Assembly: GCA_050084515.1 (NCBI GenBank)
Contig: CM114271.1
Location: 9,920,001-9,984,000, forward strand
DNA from: Blasia pusilla
Taxonomy: Eukaryota; Marchantiophyta; Marchantiopsida; Blasiales
Direction: 5' to 3'
Length of the DNA: 64,000 nt
The position numbers and the translations under genes were made by a program. Of the stretch, positions 1 to 12,500 are shown one piece after another (within the stretch, counting starts at the first letter, position 1; each line of letters begins with the position of its first letter). The notes under the pieces are model-generated. The model was not told the origin of the DNA, searched no databases, and saw only the letters and a program-made list of their open reading frames with translations.

Positions 1-892
1 ATAATATATCACTCAAGTATTTTGAGACCCAGGATCGAGTGACACCGAAACAACTATGGTGGCATGATACCTTGGCGTTGATGGATGTAGAGTTGATCCA
101 CAAGCCAGGTAAAGATAATGTGATTCCGGATCGTTAAGTCGCAAGGAGGAACACATGCCATCGGCGACCACTGGTCTTGAGAGCAATGTTCCCTAAGGAA
201 ACAGATCTGGAGAGAAGGATTCGTGAAGGATATATGAAGGATGCTCAAGCAGGGAATACCGAGGAAGTTGAAGCAGGGTGAGAAGGTGGCCAACATAAGT
301 TTGAGGCACGGTTTACTAAGGTTCAAACACGTAGGATCTATGTAGGGCAAGGCAGAATCGAACCAAGGTGTTAGCGGAATGTCACGACGGGCCCTTGGCG
401 GGACATAAAGGAGAGAAATCTACGCTAGCTATTCTGTCGAAGCGGTTCTTTTGGCCCAACATGAAGGAGGATGTTGCTCAATATGTGAAGACCTGTGTGA
501 CTTGCCAAGCGAATAGAGTCTCTTATGATAAGAAACAGGGCTTGTTGCATCCCTTGCCGATCCCGAAGGACCCTTGCAAAGTGTGAGTATGGATTTCATC
601 ACGAGTCTTCCGAATCTGGGGATACAACGCTATACTTGTGATTGTTGATCGGTTTAGCAAGTTGGCAAGATTCGTGCCGACGGTGGATTCACTGAACGGC
701 GATCTGACGCGCAACTATTCCTCGATAGCTGGTGGCGTGCTCATGGTTTGCCGAGGAGCATTGTTTCAGATCGGGATCCAAAGTTTACCGATGCTCGAAG
801 CATTTGTTCGAAGGTTTAAGACCAAGCTGAGTTTTGACGGCTTTCCACCCACGCAGGCGGATGGACAGATCGAAAAGGTAAACTCGTCGTGA
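1..892 (+). pseudogene. Ty3/gypsy pol remnant: RNase H tail, integrase zinc domain, broken integrase core
   Basis: Seen: around 56-150 a frame reads the typical end of Ty3 RNase H (a HKPGKDNV-like stretch) and hits a stop. From 368 to 586 an open frame carries the integrase HHCC zinc domain (H near the start, then CVTCQ). From 638 to 892 a short frame holds the start of the integrase core (VDRFSKLARFVP) and then frameshifted sequence ending in an ADGQ motif. Known: this order is the 3' half of Ty3/gypsy pol. Stops and frameshifts between the blocks show that the copy is dead. It belongs to the same element as the chromodomain frame that follows and the LTR at 2343-3340; the 5' part lies outside the window. 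Confidence 0.85.
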
Positions 893-1653
893 ATCAGTAC
901 TTGAGGAATTATGTCACTGCTGATCAACGCGATTGGGTCAGGTGGTTGAGCATGGCGGAATATTGCTACAACTCGACCAAGCATTTTGCAACTGGAGAAT
1001 CTCCGTTTCTCTTGGCAAATGGACGAGAGCCAGAAGGGCCTCTTGATCTAGCCCTTTCAAAGGGTACTACATTGGCACGAACACGACAAGCGACGGCAGA
1101 AAGTTTGTTGGTAGAGATGCGACAACGAGAAGAGAGCGCGAGGCGAAGTCTTGCAAAGGCTCAAAGGAGGTACGTTAAGCATGCTAATAAGAGTCGGTGC
1201 CAAGTACGATTCCAAGTTGGAGAACAAGTGTGGTTGAGTGTGAAGAATCTCACTCTTCCGAAAGAGTTGTCTGCGAAGCAGTCTGCCAAGTATGCTGGAT
1301 CGTATGTGATTGTGGCAAACCCGTTTGAGGATGTGTATACGTTGAGGCTGACGGACGAGTTCAAGATTCACCCGACCTTTCATGTGTCATTGTTGAAGAA
1401 ATATCTTCAAGATAATGGACGTTTCGAGCGGAGACAGGTGGTGAGACCGCACCCGGTCATCGTAAATGAGGAGCCGGAGTTCGAGGTGGAGACCATCTTA
1501 CGTTCGAGGCGTCGGGCCAACAAGTATGAATACTTGGTCAAATGGAAGGGCTACCATGTGAAGGAGGCGACTTGGATTGCGGAGGCGGATTTGGAACACG
1601 CGCAAGAGTTGCTGCGTGACTTCAAGCGAACACAAGCGAAGCACATACGTTAG
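889..1653 (+). pseudogene. Integrase C-terminus with chromodomain (chromovirus pol end)
   Basis: An open frame of about 254 codons. The first half is the end of the integrase core and its C-terminal domain (MAEYCYN, then the FQVGEQVWLS region and the HPTFHVSLLKKY block). The last 55 residues are a chromodomain: an EVETILRSRR start, YLVKWKGY in the middle, and a TWIAEADL helix region. Known: chromoviruses are the Ty3/gypsy clade with a C-terminal chromodomain that binds modified histone H3 and directs insertion into heterochromatin. The frame overlaps the preceding broken core frame, so it is the intact tail of a dead polyprotein rather than a gene of its own. Confidence 0.88.
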
Positions 1654-2342
1654 TACGAGGAGGAGCTAGAGACATGACTTGTAACCAGTGGATTCTTGGG
1701 CCGAAGGCCGTTGTAACTAGAATATGCTAGGGTTGCAATAAAGGAGTGTATGGATTTGGAGATTCGATACCAGTGTTGATTGCAATTTGTATGTGGTAGT
1801 GCATGGCTATGAGTCGTTCATCATAAGCTTAGAATGTACGACAAGAGGATAGACAAGGAGTATTTGAGGTGAGAGCTCGTATGTGGATAAGCACCTAGAA
1901 CAGGACCTTGTGTTGGATGACACTCGGGCTCGCCCTAGCGTCGGCGGGGCAGATGAAGTCTGTCTTGGGGCTTGGGGTGATCTTACTTGTGGCCACATAA
2001 GTAAACTTAGTGACGCGCCTAAGTCGAATCTGAGCGACCCAATAGTAGTACGATTTGTGGACCAGGTAAACAGGTGTGATGTTTACAGTAATGAGTCGAA
2101 AGAGTCTAAGGTTGCACACTTAGTTATCTTATTTGATAGGTTAGTTCCTTGGAACTAGTCTAGGCTTATTGAAGATGAGAGGCTAATAATTCTAAGTGGG
2201 GCAAAGCGACAACTAGAGACTAAGAGGAATTGCGGGTTAGCCACCAGAACGCAATTCAATGTCAAGGGGTAGGCTGCCCAGGAGACTTGACATAATAAAA
2301 GTTTGCGTTGATAAGGGCATCAACCTCTAAAAGAGGGGTGAG
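1654..2342 (+). other. Non-coding 3' region of the chromovirus with polypurine tract
   Basis: No credible coding frame. The last 14 bases (2329-2342, AAAAGAGGGGTGAG) form a polypurine tract directly against the start of the 3' LTR, where plus-strand DNA synthesis is primed. Confidence 0.65.
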
Positions 2343-3340
2343 TGTCGCGACCCTCATGACCAAACAAGTGCCAAGCGGAACATCGGAACATTAGCGGGCT
2401 CACGTTAAGATGGTTTGCGCGTTGGAGTTGTCTCAAGGAGGAGACAAGAGACGAGACGCGAGCGAGAAGTCGCGTTTCAGATGTGATGGTCGCGACTCAG
2501 AAACCTGGACCAAACGCGGAATGAGACTTGAAAGAAGTCGAGTCTAGGAAGTGGGTTGCCAAAAGGAAGATCCGTATTAGGAACGCCACTAGCGTTTGAG
2601 AGTTTCCGACTGTATTTATGGCCATAACTTTTAGCTCCGAGATGCGTTTGGAGCAGATAAGGGTGCGTTGCAAAGCTTATAGAGAGCCGGTCCAAACGCA
2701 CTAAAGATCGCTGCAAATGCATAAGCAACGGCCGAGATACGACCCAAAAACGACTGTAAGTGGAGTCGGGTTGAGGGCCACAATGAAGGGCCCGACCCTC
2801 TTTTCCCAAAGGGGAGGGGTTATTGGAGAACCCAGAAGTACTAGTAAGGGGAAGGTCTCCGAGAGTGCTTGGAACCCAAACCCCACTTTGGGCGCCGGGG
2901 TGCTCAAGGGCATGGAACGGAACGCGAGTTTGGGCGTTGGGTTGGAAAACCTGCACCAAGTCCATTGAGGCGATTTTAGACATCCCTCTTGGATTTCACG
3001 CCGTGACTCAATTACTTGGGTCTCGGTTCGGAACTCACATGAGGACCGTTGAACAGTTGGGATCGCTAGGCGTGCAAGTGCCGTTTCAGATCCCTGGACT
3101 AACTAGGAAGTCTCTTCCAAGTCTTGAAGGACTTGCCATGTTTTGGAAGCTAGGAACTAAGGAAGGTTGAGCTTGATGAGACGCCGAGTCGAGGACTCGG
3201 TGGGTTGGAACGCCGGTTGGCCCAGACCCGACTAACGAGAGTGCGTGTTTGGGTGTAGATCGGCGATGAGTTCGTGACCTACTGAACGCACGCTTCCGCA
3301 ACACTAAAGATTGACGTTCAACGAGAGTAGGGGCGCGACA
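2343..3340 (+). mobile_element. 3' LTR of the chromovirus (LTR family A)
   Basis: Begins TGTCGCGACC and ends GGGCGCGACA, so the termini are inverted TG...CA ends as in LTRs. It is about 998 bp long and lies right after a polypurine tract. Two further near full-length copies occur in reverse orientation at 31065-32068 and 33377-34386, both with perfect 5-bp target duplications, which fixes the ends. Diverged remnants lie at about 5510-5830 and 57680-58057. The bases after 3340 belong to the LTR of the other gypsy family (B), so this element inserted into an older repeat. Confidence 0.88.
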
Positions 3341-3420
3341 TCCTTGCCTTGTGAGTAACCCAAGCCTCTCATTAGGAGAGTGGGTTTGGTTTGACATGAG
3401 AGAGTAGGGTAGAGTAGAGT
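3341..3420 (+). repeat. Fragment of gypsy family-B LTR
   Basis: The stretch with the CTCTCATTAGGAGAGTGGGT hairpin-like core matches the family-B LTR at about 21625-21690 and 32150-32215. It is the target into which the chromovirus inserted. Confidence 0.6.
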
Positions 3421-3564
3421 AGATTTCTAATCCACGGGAAGCCTATTTGGCTTATGAGATCCCTTCCGCATATGTGATATTAACATCGCATCCAACAGGC
3501 ACCTTCACCATCTAGATTTCTATTAAGGGTTCTCGTGGAGGAGATTTGGTTTTTTTCCTTTTTT

Positions 3565-3789
3565 GAAGGCCTGGAATTTATTTTTATCTTGATTTTGTTT
3601 TTATGTAGGAGCATAGTCAAGGCACACAAGGCGTTCTCTCTCTCGAACATGGACCATCCATGCCCTAGGTAGGGGACGCCATTGCCTTGGGGTTGAGATC
3701 GCCCCCCACTATCCAAGGGGAGAGTTGACCCCGAGACCTCTTTAAGTCGACCTTATGTCAGTTCAGCTAACCTCTTGGTCATCTACCGC

Positions 3790-3790
<1 letters not shown>
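3565..3790 (-). repeat. Candidate tRNA-derived SINE
   Basis: On the minus strand, 3790 downwards resembles a Leu/Ser-type tRNA head. A box-A-like stretch (TGACCAAGAGGTTAG) lies at about 3766-3781, and a box-B-like stretch (GGGGTCAACTCTCC) at 3719-3732, about 50 bp later. A body of about 120 bp and an A-rich tail (ACATAAAAACAAAATC) follow near 3600. Known: this layout of pol III boxes, unrelated body and A-rich end is that of plant SINEs. The boxes deviate from consensus and there is no second copy in the window, so this remains a candidate. Confidence 0.4.

Positions 3791-3792
<2 letters not shown>

Positions 3793-3872
<80 letters not shown>
3793..3872. repeat. (GA)40 microsatellite
   Basis: An uninterrupted run of 40 GA units, directly beside the head of the candidate SINE. 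Confidence 0.97.
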
Positions 3873-3875
<3 letters not shown>

Positions 3876-5509
3876 GTGGTTTATATGACTAGCAATAGAA
3901 TGACTAAGTGTGGTAAATGAATGAATAAATGACTTAAATGGAAATATGCAATTTTTTATCACAATTTAGTCATATTGTTCTAACTTAGAGTGATACAAAG
4001 ATGATTGGATTATCGTCTTAGTAATAAACATATTTATCATTTAAAAATAAAAATAAGAATTATGTTAATACAATTTCACTTTAATATATTAATTGTAGGG
4101 AGTCAGATGTAGCTTTCTTGGCAGTCATATCATCCATGATTACTAACTAGTTGAGTCATTCTTGGCAATGCCATTGGTGACTTGGCATCTGAAGTGTCAT
4201 CGCGGCACTTCCAACGATGACTCACCACCATCAAAATACTAGAATGACTATAGAGGTCATGGAATTTTTTTTCCCTCTTGGAAAAGACTCTTCTCAAGTG
4301 CAGATAAAGACTCTTGCGAATCTTGGATAACAAAGTTCCAACGAAGACCTCAAAGAGACCTCAAGAAGGAGGCGGATCACCCTACTTTCAGAACTGAATT
4401 TGTCACGGCAAGTTACTCACTGTCTAATAGCTTTCCTACGCTCTTCCTGATTATTTTCCGAAATTGTGAAATCAAAAGACTCAACTCTCATCCATATTGT
4501 AACCCAATAAGGTTTACATTCAACTCCGCAAATCAGAAAGCATGAGAGAAGACACTTCTATTGCATCAAAAAGTGGATAGAACTAGAAAGTATTACAAGC
4601 TTGCGAGGGTACAAGAGTCTTCGGCTTGGATCATCCCCTAAAGACCTCCTCACATAATCCACCAAAAGTATTGGAAAAATGAAGATACAAGGGAATGACC
4701 CCTTGATCTTCTGCTCTATTCTTTAAATAGTCTCTTACAATTCCTGATTTATCTTCCTATTCTACTCTAGATTTCTCACTGTTAATCCCTCGGTTCAGGT
4801 CCTGCAACCCTTCACCTCCCCCTAAAGCCGGTTGGTATCTCTTCTTCTTCCACCGGAACCGCTGCGCCTATTCATTTCTAACTGCTGAAACTGCTACGAC
4901 GGTTGATTCTTCACAGTCTTCACAGTCTTATCTTCGCGATCCTATCTTCGTGACGATTCTTATCCTAATGACACTGCAAAGAGTCCTCCACGTGACTTTC
5001 TTTCAATCCACTTTCTTCAAAACATTATTTCTCTTTCTATTCCCATTCTTCATACATCTTTCCGCTTTGTGAAGACTCTTTGATTTCCTCTTCTTCTTTG
5101 TCTTCCTTCTTTGCTTTCTTAGTCTTTGTTCTTCGTCTGTGTTCTTTGCTCACAGTCTTCGCACAAAGACTCCTTTGGATCTTCTACTGCAAAGAAGAAG
5201 TCTTTTACAGGTCTTTGTTGACAGTCTTCACCAATATTCATACTTCGGTCTTCCCTGAGAAGTACCCACGTCTCTTACTCTTACTTCTTTCCCACTCTTT
5301 TCCTACTCTTACACAAGTCTTACTCCAAGAAAGTCCTCAATTTCTTACTATCTCCTGTCCTTTCATTAGAGTTCTATCATTCCATGTTCTCACACTATTT
5401 CTATGAAGTATACGTCTTTATTTCTAGTCTTGAGTCTTTAGTCTTCCCTCAATGAAGACTTTACTCCAATTCTGTACAAAAAAAAGATTTTTTATCAAAA
5501 TTTCAAAAA
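3873..5509. other. Intergenic, no gene recognised
   Basis: AT-rich sequence. From about 4850 to 5460 the plus strand is pyrimidine-rich with repeated CAGTCTT/CTTCTT motifs. The open frame at 5080-5406 is a by-product of this composition (Ser/Leu/Phe-rich, no family resemblance). Confidence 0.6.
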
Positions 5510-5830
5510 CGTGGGCACTACACTTGGTTAGGGACTCATGCGAGGTCAATTGGATAGTTGGGAGCGCTATGTGTGCTAGCATCGTTTTAAGTGTCTGGAG
5601 CATTTAGAAAGTGCGTCCTAAATCTAGGAAAACTTGCCCATATTTGGAAGTGAGGAATCAGAAGGGCTAAGCTTGATGAATGGACCGAGTTGAGAACTCG
5701 GGGAGTTGGAATGCTGATTGACCCAGATCAAACTAACTTGAATGTTTGGGTACAGATCGATAGTGTGAATGTATCCTACTGAACGTATGCTTCCGTAACA
5801 CCTGAGATTGATATTCAAGAAGAATATACA
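5510..5830 (+). repeat. Diverged remnant of LTR family A (3' part)
   Basis: Colinear with 3005-3325 of the intact LTR, for example the GAACTCGGGGAGTTGGAATG stretch and the GAACGTATGCTTCCGTAACA block, but with many substitutions and no intact terminus. It is an old copy. Confidence 0.75.
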
Positions 5831-5839
5831 CATGATACA

Positions 5840-6440
5840 TTGTCACAAGACGTGTTCAGTGGGAATGGAATACGGAAAATGTATTAGGTTAAGAACATCA
5901 TAAATTCCAACCTTTGTGGATACATGTTCTACCGATGACTTGATTTCCCACAGTGTAGTCTTTATCCAAAAACAGACAAGTGGAAAAAGATATTTTTCTT
6001 GCAAGCATATGGATTATATTTTGCTCGTACTTTTAAGAGAATCAAACCCTATAAGTAGGAGTCCACCCACCAATTTTCTCCATGAAAAAAATGCGTAGTA
6101 TCCTAAGCAAACCATTCGGAGAATGCAACATCAAATACAAAAATGTAATTTGAAAATGCCAAACTGATCACTTTGATTTTGACCTTTCTTCAATATTCTT
6201 TGGACACTCTTTTCAAGACCTTGAAAAAATGAATTGTTCCACATTTGTACTTCCAATGAAAATTTTAATTTTATAATTATGTATTGAGTGCTAATTGGAT
6301 ACAAGACTATTTTATGGTGCAACCTTTTAGATTCATAAAGGGTAGCAAATACCAAAACCAATACCCAAAAAAAGTACATGAAGGAAGTAATTGGGAAAAG
6401 AGACAAATGTAAAATGTGAAAAAATTCTTCCCTCATGAAC
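5840..6440 (+). pseudogene. SWIM-finger transposase remnant (MULE-like)
   Basis: A frame at 5916-6098 reads a decayed SWIM-type finger: an SGKRYFSCKHMDY core followed by the LLRESN block. It is colinear with the copies at 46512-46690 and 50740-51000. The similarity runs on through the AT-rich 3' flank to about 6300. The first Cys pair of the finger is lost. This is a solitary dispersed piece of the transposon described at 35832-47084. Confidence 0.7.
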
Positions 6441-9400
6441 CTTGGATGATTTTTTCAAATCACATAAATTACTTCCTTTCAAGGGATATTTTGAATCGAT
6501 GATTGTTCCCTCTTCTTTCTCCTATCGCACCTCCCGATATGTATTATTAAAGTATTAATTATGAAAAGAGGATGGGATTAGAAAAACACTTGACATGTAA
6601 TATTTTTCGGGTGACTTAACAAGTGGTTGTGCAAAAATTTCCTTTCCTCCTTGGGGTCTGTGCCAATCTTCTCCTAGAATAGGCATCGGTTAACATGATA
6701 CAATAAGTGCATAAACTAGTGCGCCCAAACGCCCCTCATGCTCTAAGTAGCAAGAAACGGATTGCAACAAGATTATCCATGGTCTCCACAGATTCCTAAC
6801 AAATCTTTTGTTCCATTGCATCCAAACTGAGGAAAAGAGGACATCCAAAAATTTCTATGTAGGCACATAGCAGATTGAAATAAGATCATCCGACATACAT
6901 TCTATTGAAATAATATCATCCGACTTATGCAACTTACCTATTAGAAGGGCCCCTGTTCGTTCTACCCTTGCTTCCTTCCTACTACATGTAGCACAGTAAA
7001 GAGAAATTATTTGTGTTTGTAGCACAAAAGTAGAGTGTCAATGTATGCAAATATATGCAACCTCAAACGTAATGGTCATCGAGATTCGGAAAAAATTTCC
7101 AAGTACATCGAATTGGAGGAGCAGGGCGTGTTTCGGAATTGCACAACATGTTTCTTTCAATCTGCACTTAACACCATTAGATACACACGTTCTTCACTAA
7201 GCACAAAGGATTTCTTCACAAGTTAATTCAAAACCACTTTTAAGAACTTAGGTGTAAATGGTCACCAACCAAATGATTGGGAAAGAATTCTGAACTCAAC
7301 AGAACAGGAATAGATCCTATTCTTGATGAGTGTGTAGCGTGTCGGGTAACAATCTACATAAGAGTTGAATGTTAGTTACCACTAGGACGTGTGGCTAGGG
7401 TTCAACTCTCTTTCCTTTAAGGCTAGACAATTTTTGGAGTTTCCAAACAAACTGAGAGCCAGTACATACTCTCTCCAGCACAAATGAGTAGAAATTGTTC
7501 ACACTGGTATCCGCTTTCACAATAAAAGCTGGAGAAGTATATCTTCACGACCATATGGTGTTCACGCACTTACTTTATAGACTTTCTGTTCGAAACCGTC
7601 ATGTTGCTCCAATTTGCCACCATTCAGGCCTTGAGGCACCTCCTCTACGTCTGTGTGCTCTAGTGAAACCTGTCAAAGCAAAAAGAAATTACTGAAATTG
7701 AGGGTCTACACACTTGTCATTGAATAACAAGGCCATGTGCTCTGTCAGTATGACGGCAAGTAACTCTAAAATACCCCATCAGTATTTGGGAACATTTTGG
7801 GCTTACGCAAAGATGATCAAGAAAGTATGATCCCCAGAGTGAGACTCTCCTGAGTAGAGTGAACATCAAATAGGTCCACCGCCTTATGCAAGGAAAGAAT
7901 ATTTAAGTCTGGCCCTCTTCAGGGATATCCAACGAACCAAATTCCAAAACAAAAGGGAAATGTGGGCTGTCATCATTTGAGCACCCACCCCCAAATATGT
8001 ATGCTTAAATTAAAAAACGTGAATTGTAATTGTAATCACTACCTGAGCATGTACCTCCATAGGAATTCAACAAAAGTATGGAGAGGTAAGTTTCATGTAA
8101 GTAGGTAAGCTTTGTGGTTCATGTTCCAACCCACTTCTAATGTCATCAAGTTATGAAAACTAGTCTATAAAGAGTGGCATATCCAGCAATATATCTATAC
8201 GACTCAATTAATCTTCAATACTTATCATTTCTCTTTTCATTCATGATCTTATTACTGCCCGATTCTAGATGAAGGAAAGACAACCTACCGATTGAGCGAT
8301 TGCACATGTCTTCATTAACAATGCCAGTAGGACTGGAGAGCCTAGCACCTTTTTCTCCTGACCAACTTGAGTTAGTGCTAAGGAGAGGAACAGCCACAGC
8401 TACACTCTGCATCTCTTGAATTGACCACCTGCCACAATTTAGACATATTTTCAAAGACTGAGACGCGGATGGCTTCACTAACTTTGCTATTATTTTGATC
8501 ACATGACATTCAGATCCTATTCGGAAATGGTTTCTTCAAATATATACTTTCTTCTCTAACTGGCAAACATTAGAATTCTGACATCTAATTTCCTGATGAC
8601 AACCAACCTTGATATTTGACGACAGCCAAATGTGCATAGAGCTTTCTTGAGGTAATCTCCTCAAAGTGAACTTAATACCTTCCACCATCTATGTGGTTTA
8701 TCCCAACTCACCATCCTAGATTACTACTGTTAGAAAAGGGAATCCTGGTCACTTATGGCTGATTTTTGAAAATCAAAGATCAAGCCCTGGCAGATTGACA
8801 TGAAAGCCAAATGTTGTCTGAGCTCTAAAAGCTGGGCCTATTGGTCCCACTGGACAAGCCTTCAGGACCACGTCAACACCTTGGTGAGGGCATTCACATA
8901 TATGTTATACAAAATTTTGTAGAATTCCCAGGACCAGTAAAGGTTTCATGAAGAATGAGCATCAGTTCATCTTGGTGGTTGCCCTGTCCATACACCAGAA
9001 GAATACAGTCTCATGTTAGGCCTGAACATAACAAACTGATGGTGAGACCTGACAATGCTCCTTGCCTTTTATGAAGAGTAACTATCAAACATGGGCTCAA
9101 CATCATTTTTTATCGATGGCAATAGGTGCAGCTTTAGAAATGAGAGGTGGCCAAGTGTATAGCTCCTATGTGACACCTAAAACGGCCCCACCTGGAGGTT
9201 TACTCGTCAAAACTGTTCACATAAGATTAATGCAAATGAAGCTGAAGAGAACCATCACTCAAACATGTGAATTTTCATGGCAGGTTGAGTCAACTGATGA
9301 CGAAAAGAAAGTAGATGTTTTAACAGACCTTTCAGTCACACAGATTGTTGTCAGAAATTTCATTGAATAGAAGACAATGTGACCTCACAAGTAGAACTTT

Positions 9401-9593
9401 AGTTCATAAACCCCCGGCATCTGTCACACATACAGAAAGCTCATTTGGTAGACCACAATTTGAATGACTTCTGAAAACCTTAATAATAACCATCTACAAT
9501 AAACTATCAACAGTAGTAAACAATCAAAGAATGCTACTGCAGTAGAATACTTGACACAGCTTTGCATTGACCATGAGGGGTATTCTCTTCTCT
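6441..9593. other. Intergenic, no gene recognised
   Basis: About 3.1 kb with only short frames (longest near 9062-9370 and 8215-8502), none resembling a known family and none showing convincing splice context. The part nearest 9593 should hold the 3' untranslated region of the ATXR7-like gene. Confidence 0.55.
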
Positions 9594-12500
9594 TCAAGCA
9601 GGTAGGACATTCCTAAGAAAAATTGGAAGTGATGGTACATTTAATCTTGGGCATTCATCAAATACAAAGAAAACAGAATTCTTGAAGTACGTCCAACCTT
9701 GAAGATCCACAGCAGCAGGGTATTTTCTTCTCCTCAAGAGGGAACTTATAATCATATGTAAGCTCTTCTCCGGCATGTATGTGACGCTTTGAATATATCA
9801 CCACCTTCTTCTGTCCTTCGATTGTAATGATTTTTGTATAACAATTTGGCTGCATGACAGCAAACATGACAACCAACTCAATGAGGTATATCCAGAATGA
9901 ATAAAGTTTCTTGCTTGAACACCTGACATGTATTCAAGGAATAGGTACCGAATCTTTACATCACAAGAGTGGTTGATAAATCTTGCAAGCCCACCACGTC
10001 TGGTAGCATCAACCTGCAGCAGAAATACTATCAACACTCCATCAAACTCTCAAAGGAAACTGATATTCAATTGATAATGGAACAGTTAAAATTGACAAAA
10101 ACAAAAATTGACATACTTGGTCGTATTCACCCTACATTCTAGACGTCCACCCTTGCACCAAATGACATCTTTGACAAGAACAAATTAGTTCAGACTATCC
10201 CATAAAGAAGTTAGTTACATACCACATATTCATCATCAATACGAAAGAGATAACTGCTCCCTATGCCCATTGACTCATATTGCTGCTCCCGAATATCAGA
10301 TATCTGTGCCACTTACAAACATTCAGTCTTCACATCTAAGAAAACACCCAAATCCCTAATGCCAAAAGAGACCAATAGAAGGATGCTACTTTCTCCATGG
10401 TCGCTCACAAAAGTAGCTCCATATGTGCCTTGTCTTGAAATCTGATTGCCTAAAATTTCTACTATAGCTCTAGTTAGCCCCCAGAATATGAATTGTCTGC
10501 TTGGATCCAAAACAAGATGTTTAAACTGAGGTAAGATACACTACATGGAAAGAGCAAGCATTTACAGTAAGGCAGTTCGGTAAAAACCTTCGGTCGTATA
10601 AGCTCGCCCACATATTCTATGATGAAGTCATCAGCATCAATAGGGTCCAGTGCAATCAAACCCCATTCGTGAATTTTACTACGTCCAAATTTCAATCTCT
10701 TCTTTCTAGCCTGCAAAAAATTGTGTGAGCCACAACATCACCACAGATAATTCTTTCAAAACGAGAGCTGATTTGAAACCAATGGGAGTCTCTAGACACG
10801 GTTATTATTCTAGGGAAGAAGATACAGTTAGAACTACAATGAGACCTAATAAGTGCTGCAACCAGTATATCCATCTCATGGGCAAAGACCTAATTTAGTA
10901 GGGAATGTACAGGACCTCTTCAGGAACTTCTTCAGTGTGGATAGTGAAAGCTAGATTAATGACACTGAGCATTAGGACCCATCAGCAGGATTGCTACGAC
11001 CAAAATCTCTTAGGTCAACTTTCGAAATCTAATTCATTTAGCAGACACCAATCAAAACCCTAATCACGCAATTACAGTCTTATCATGAATCTTATTAAAA
11101 TCTTAGTAAGAACTGACCTTGAGTTGACTTAGTTTCAGAACATCAGAACCCTCCACAGCAGCCGCAAGCTTTCGGAGTGCTACTCGATTAGTTCGCGCTG
11201 AATGAGGACTACAGAACGGTAACTTAGCTATAGTGCGCCTTTCTGAAGTTTGCCTTTGGGACCCAACAACTGCTCGGGATCGACCCACCATACGCTGTCC
11301 ACTAACTCCGGGAACTGTCTCAGTAGTTTGTTTCTGGGATCGTGCAGCTGCTCGTACTCGGATGCCATCCTCAAGACGTACTTTCCGCATCCAGTTTCGC
11401 CAAGCCCACCCCTCAGTGGAACATCTTGCACATCCTTTAAACACAGGAGAAATAAAAGTCTGCTGATCATTGGGGATGCTAGAGGGACAGTCTTTCAAAT
11501 CAGCAAGGGAGGAGTTATTTGACTGAGGATATGTAGAAAGATTGACAACGGCTTCCATCAACTGAGGACAATCAATTACTTCTTGATTACTCTGCAAAAG
11601 AGCAATTCTGTCCTTCAACTCAGGATAGCCAAAAACCTGCTGTTTAATTGTCAGGCTGGGAACACTGTCTTGTGAACTCATTTCAGACCATGCTTGCTCA
11701 AGCCCTGCAGTTTCAGGTAGAGAGATTGATGGGTCTTCTGATGAACCAGTTCCTACAAACTGTCGATGGAATCTACCCCGAGAATTCAGCTTATTGCTTC
11801 GATGGTCAGGAAAGACCCTAGGAAGTACTGGATCAAAAACTCCACTAAGTGGTCCTCCTTTAGATGCCTGAAGAGTCTGATCAACTTCAGAACCTGTAAT
11901 GTACGTGACAGAGCAAATTCAGAGTAGTCATGAACAATGTTTGAGCGATAGCACTAACTGAGCCACTCCAGACAGAACATGACTCTTAGGTCTTCTCCAT
12001 GATGCATTCAGTATTAAATAAAGATCTGCTTTTGAGGATCAGAAGCTCCTGAAGAGTTAATCCTCTCACTCCCATTTGTGATCACCAACTCTCTTAAAAG
12101 AAAATTATTCATTGCAAGTAAAACTTGGAAACTGTCAGCATTAAAGTGTTTCAATACCTTTCCTTCTCTTGAAAACTGTGATATGACCATCTGCAGTCTT
12201 CTTATTAGATACTTTAGCAGTTTCAGATATCGATATTCCAGTTTTTGTGGAGGAAGTCCCTGAATTCTTTCCATTCGGTATCTCTAGACTGGCTCTGAAA
12301 CCATCATCTCTACTATGCAACGCCTTTCTGCTCTTCTTGACCTGCATAAAATCATTTACATCATACGGCATCTTGCTAGATAAGGGCAACTGATCAACAC
12401 TGTTGTAGCAGGGTATGGGTAAACTCTCTAGCTTCAGGCCATAAGAAGCTAGATTTTTCTCATCACCATCATTTGGCTCATTCTCAGGCTTTGTCAGTAT

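Noticed and set aside
5080-5406. 108-codon frame
   Set aside because: Pyrimidine-rich low-complexity DNA giving Ser/Leu/Phe; no domain and no splice or start context.
8215-8502. 95-codon minus-strand frame between the relics and the ATXR7-like gene
   Set aside because: No recognisable family, no coding support and no matching exon nearby; left as intergenic.
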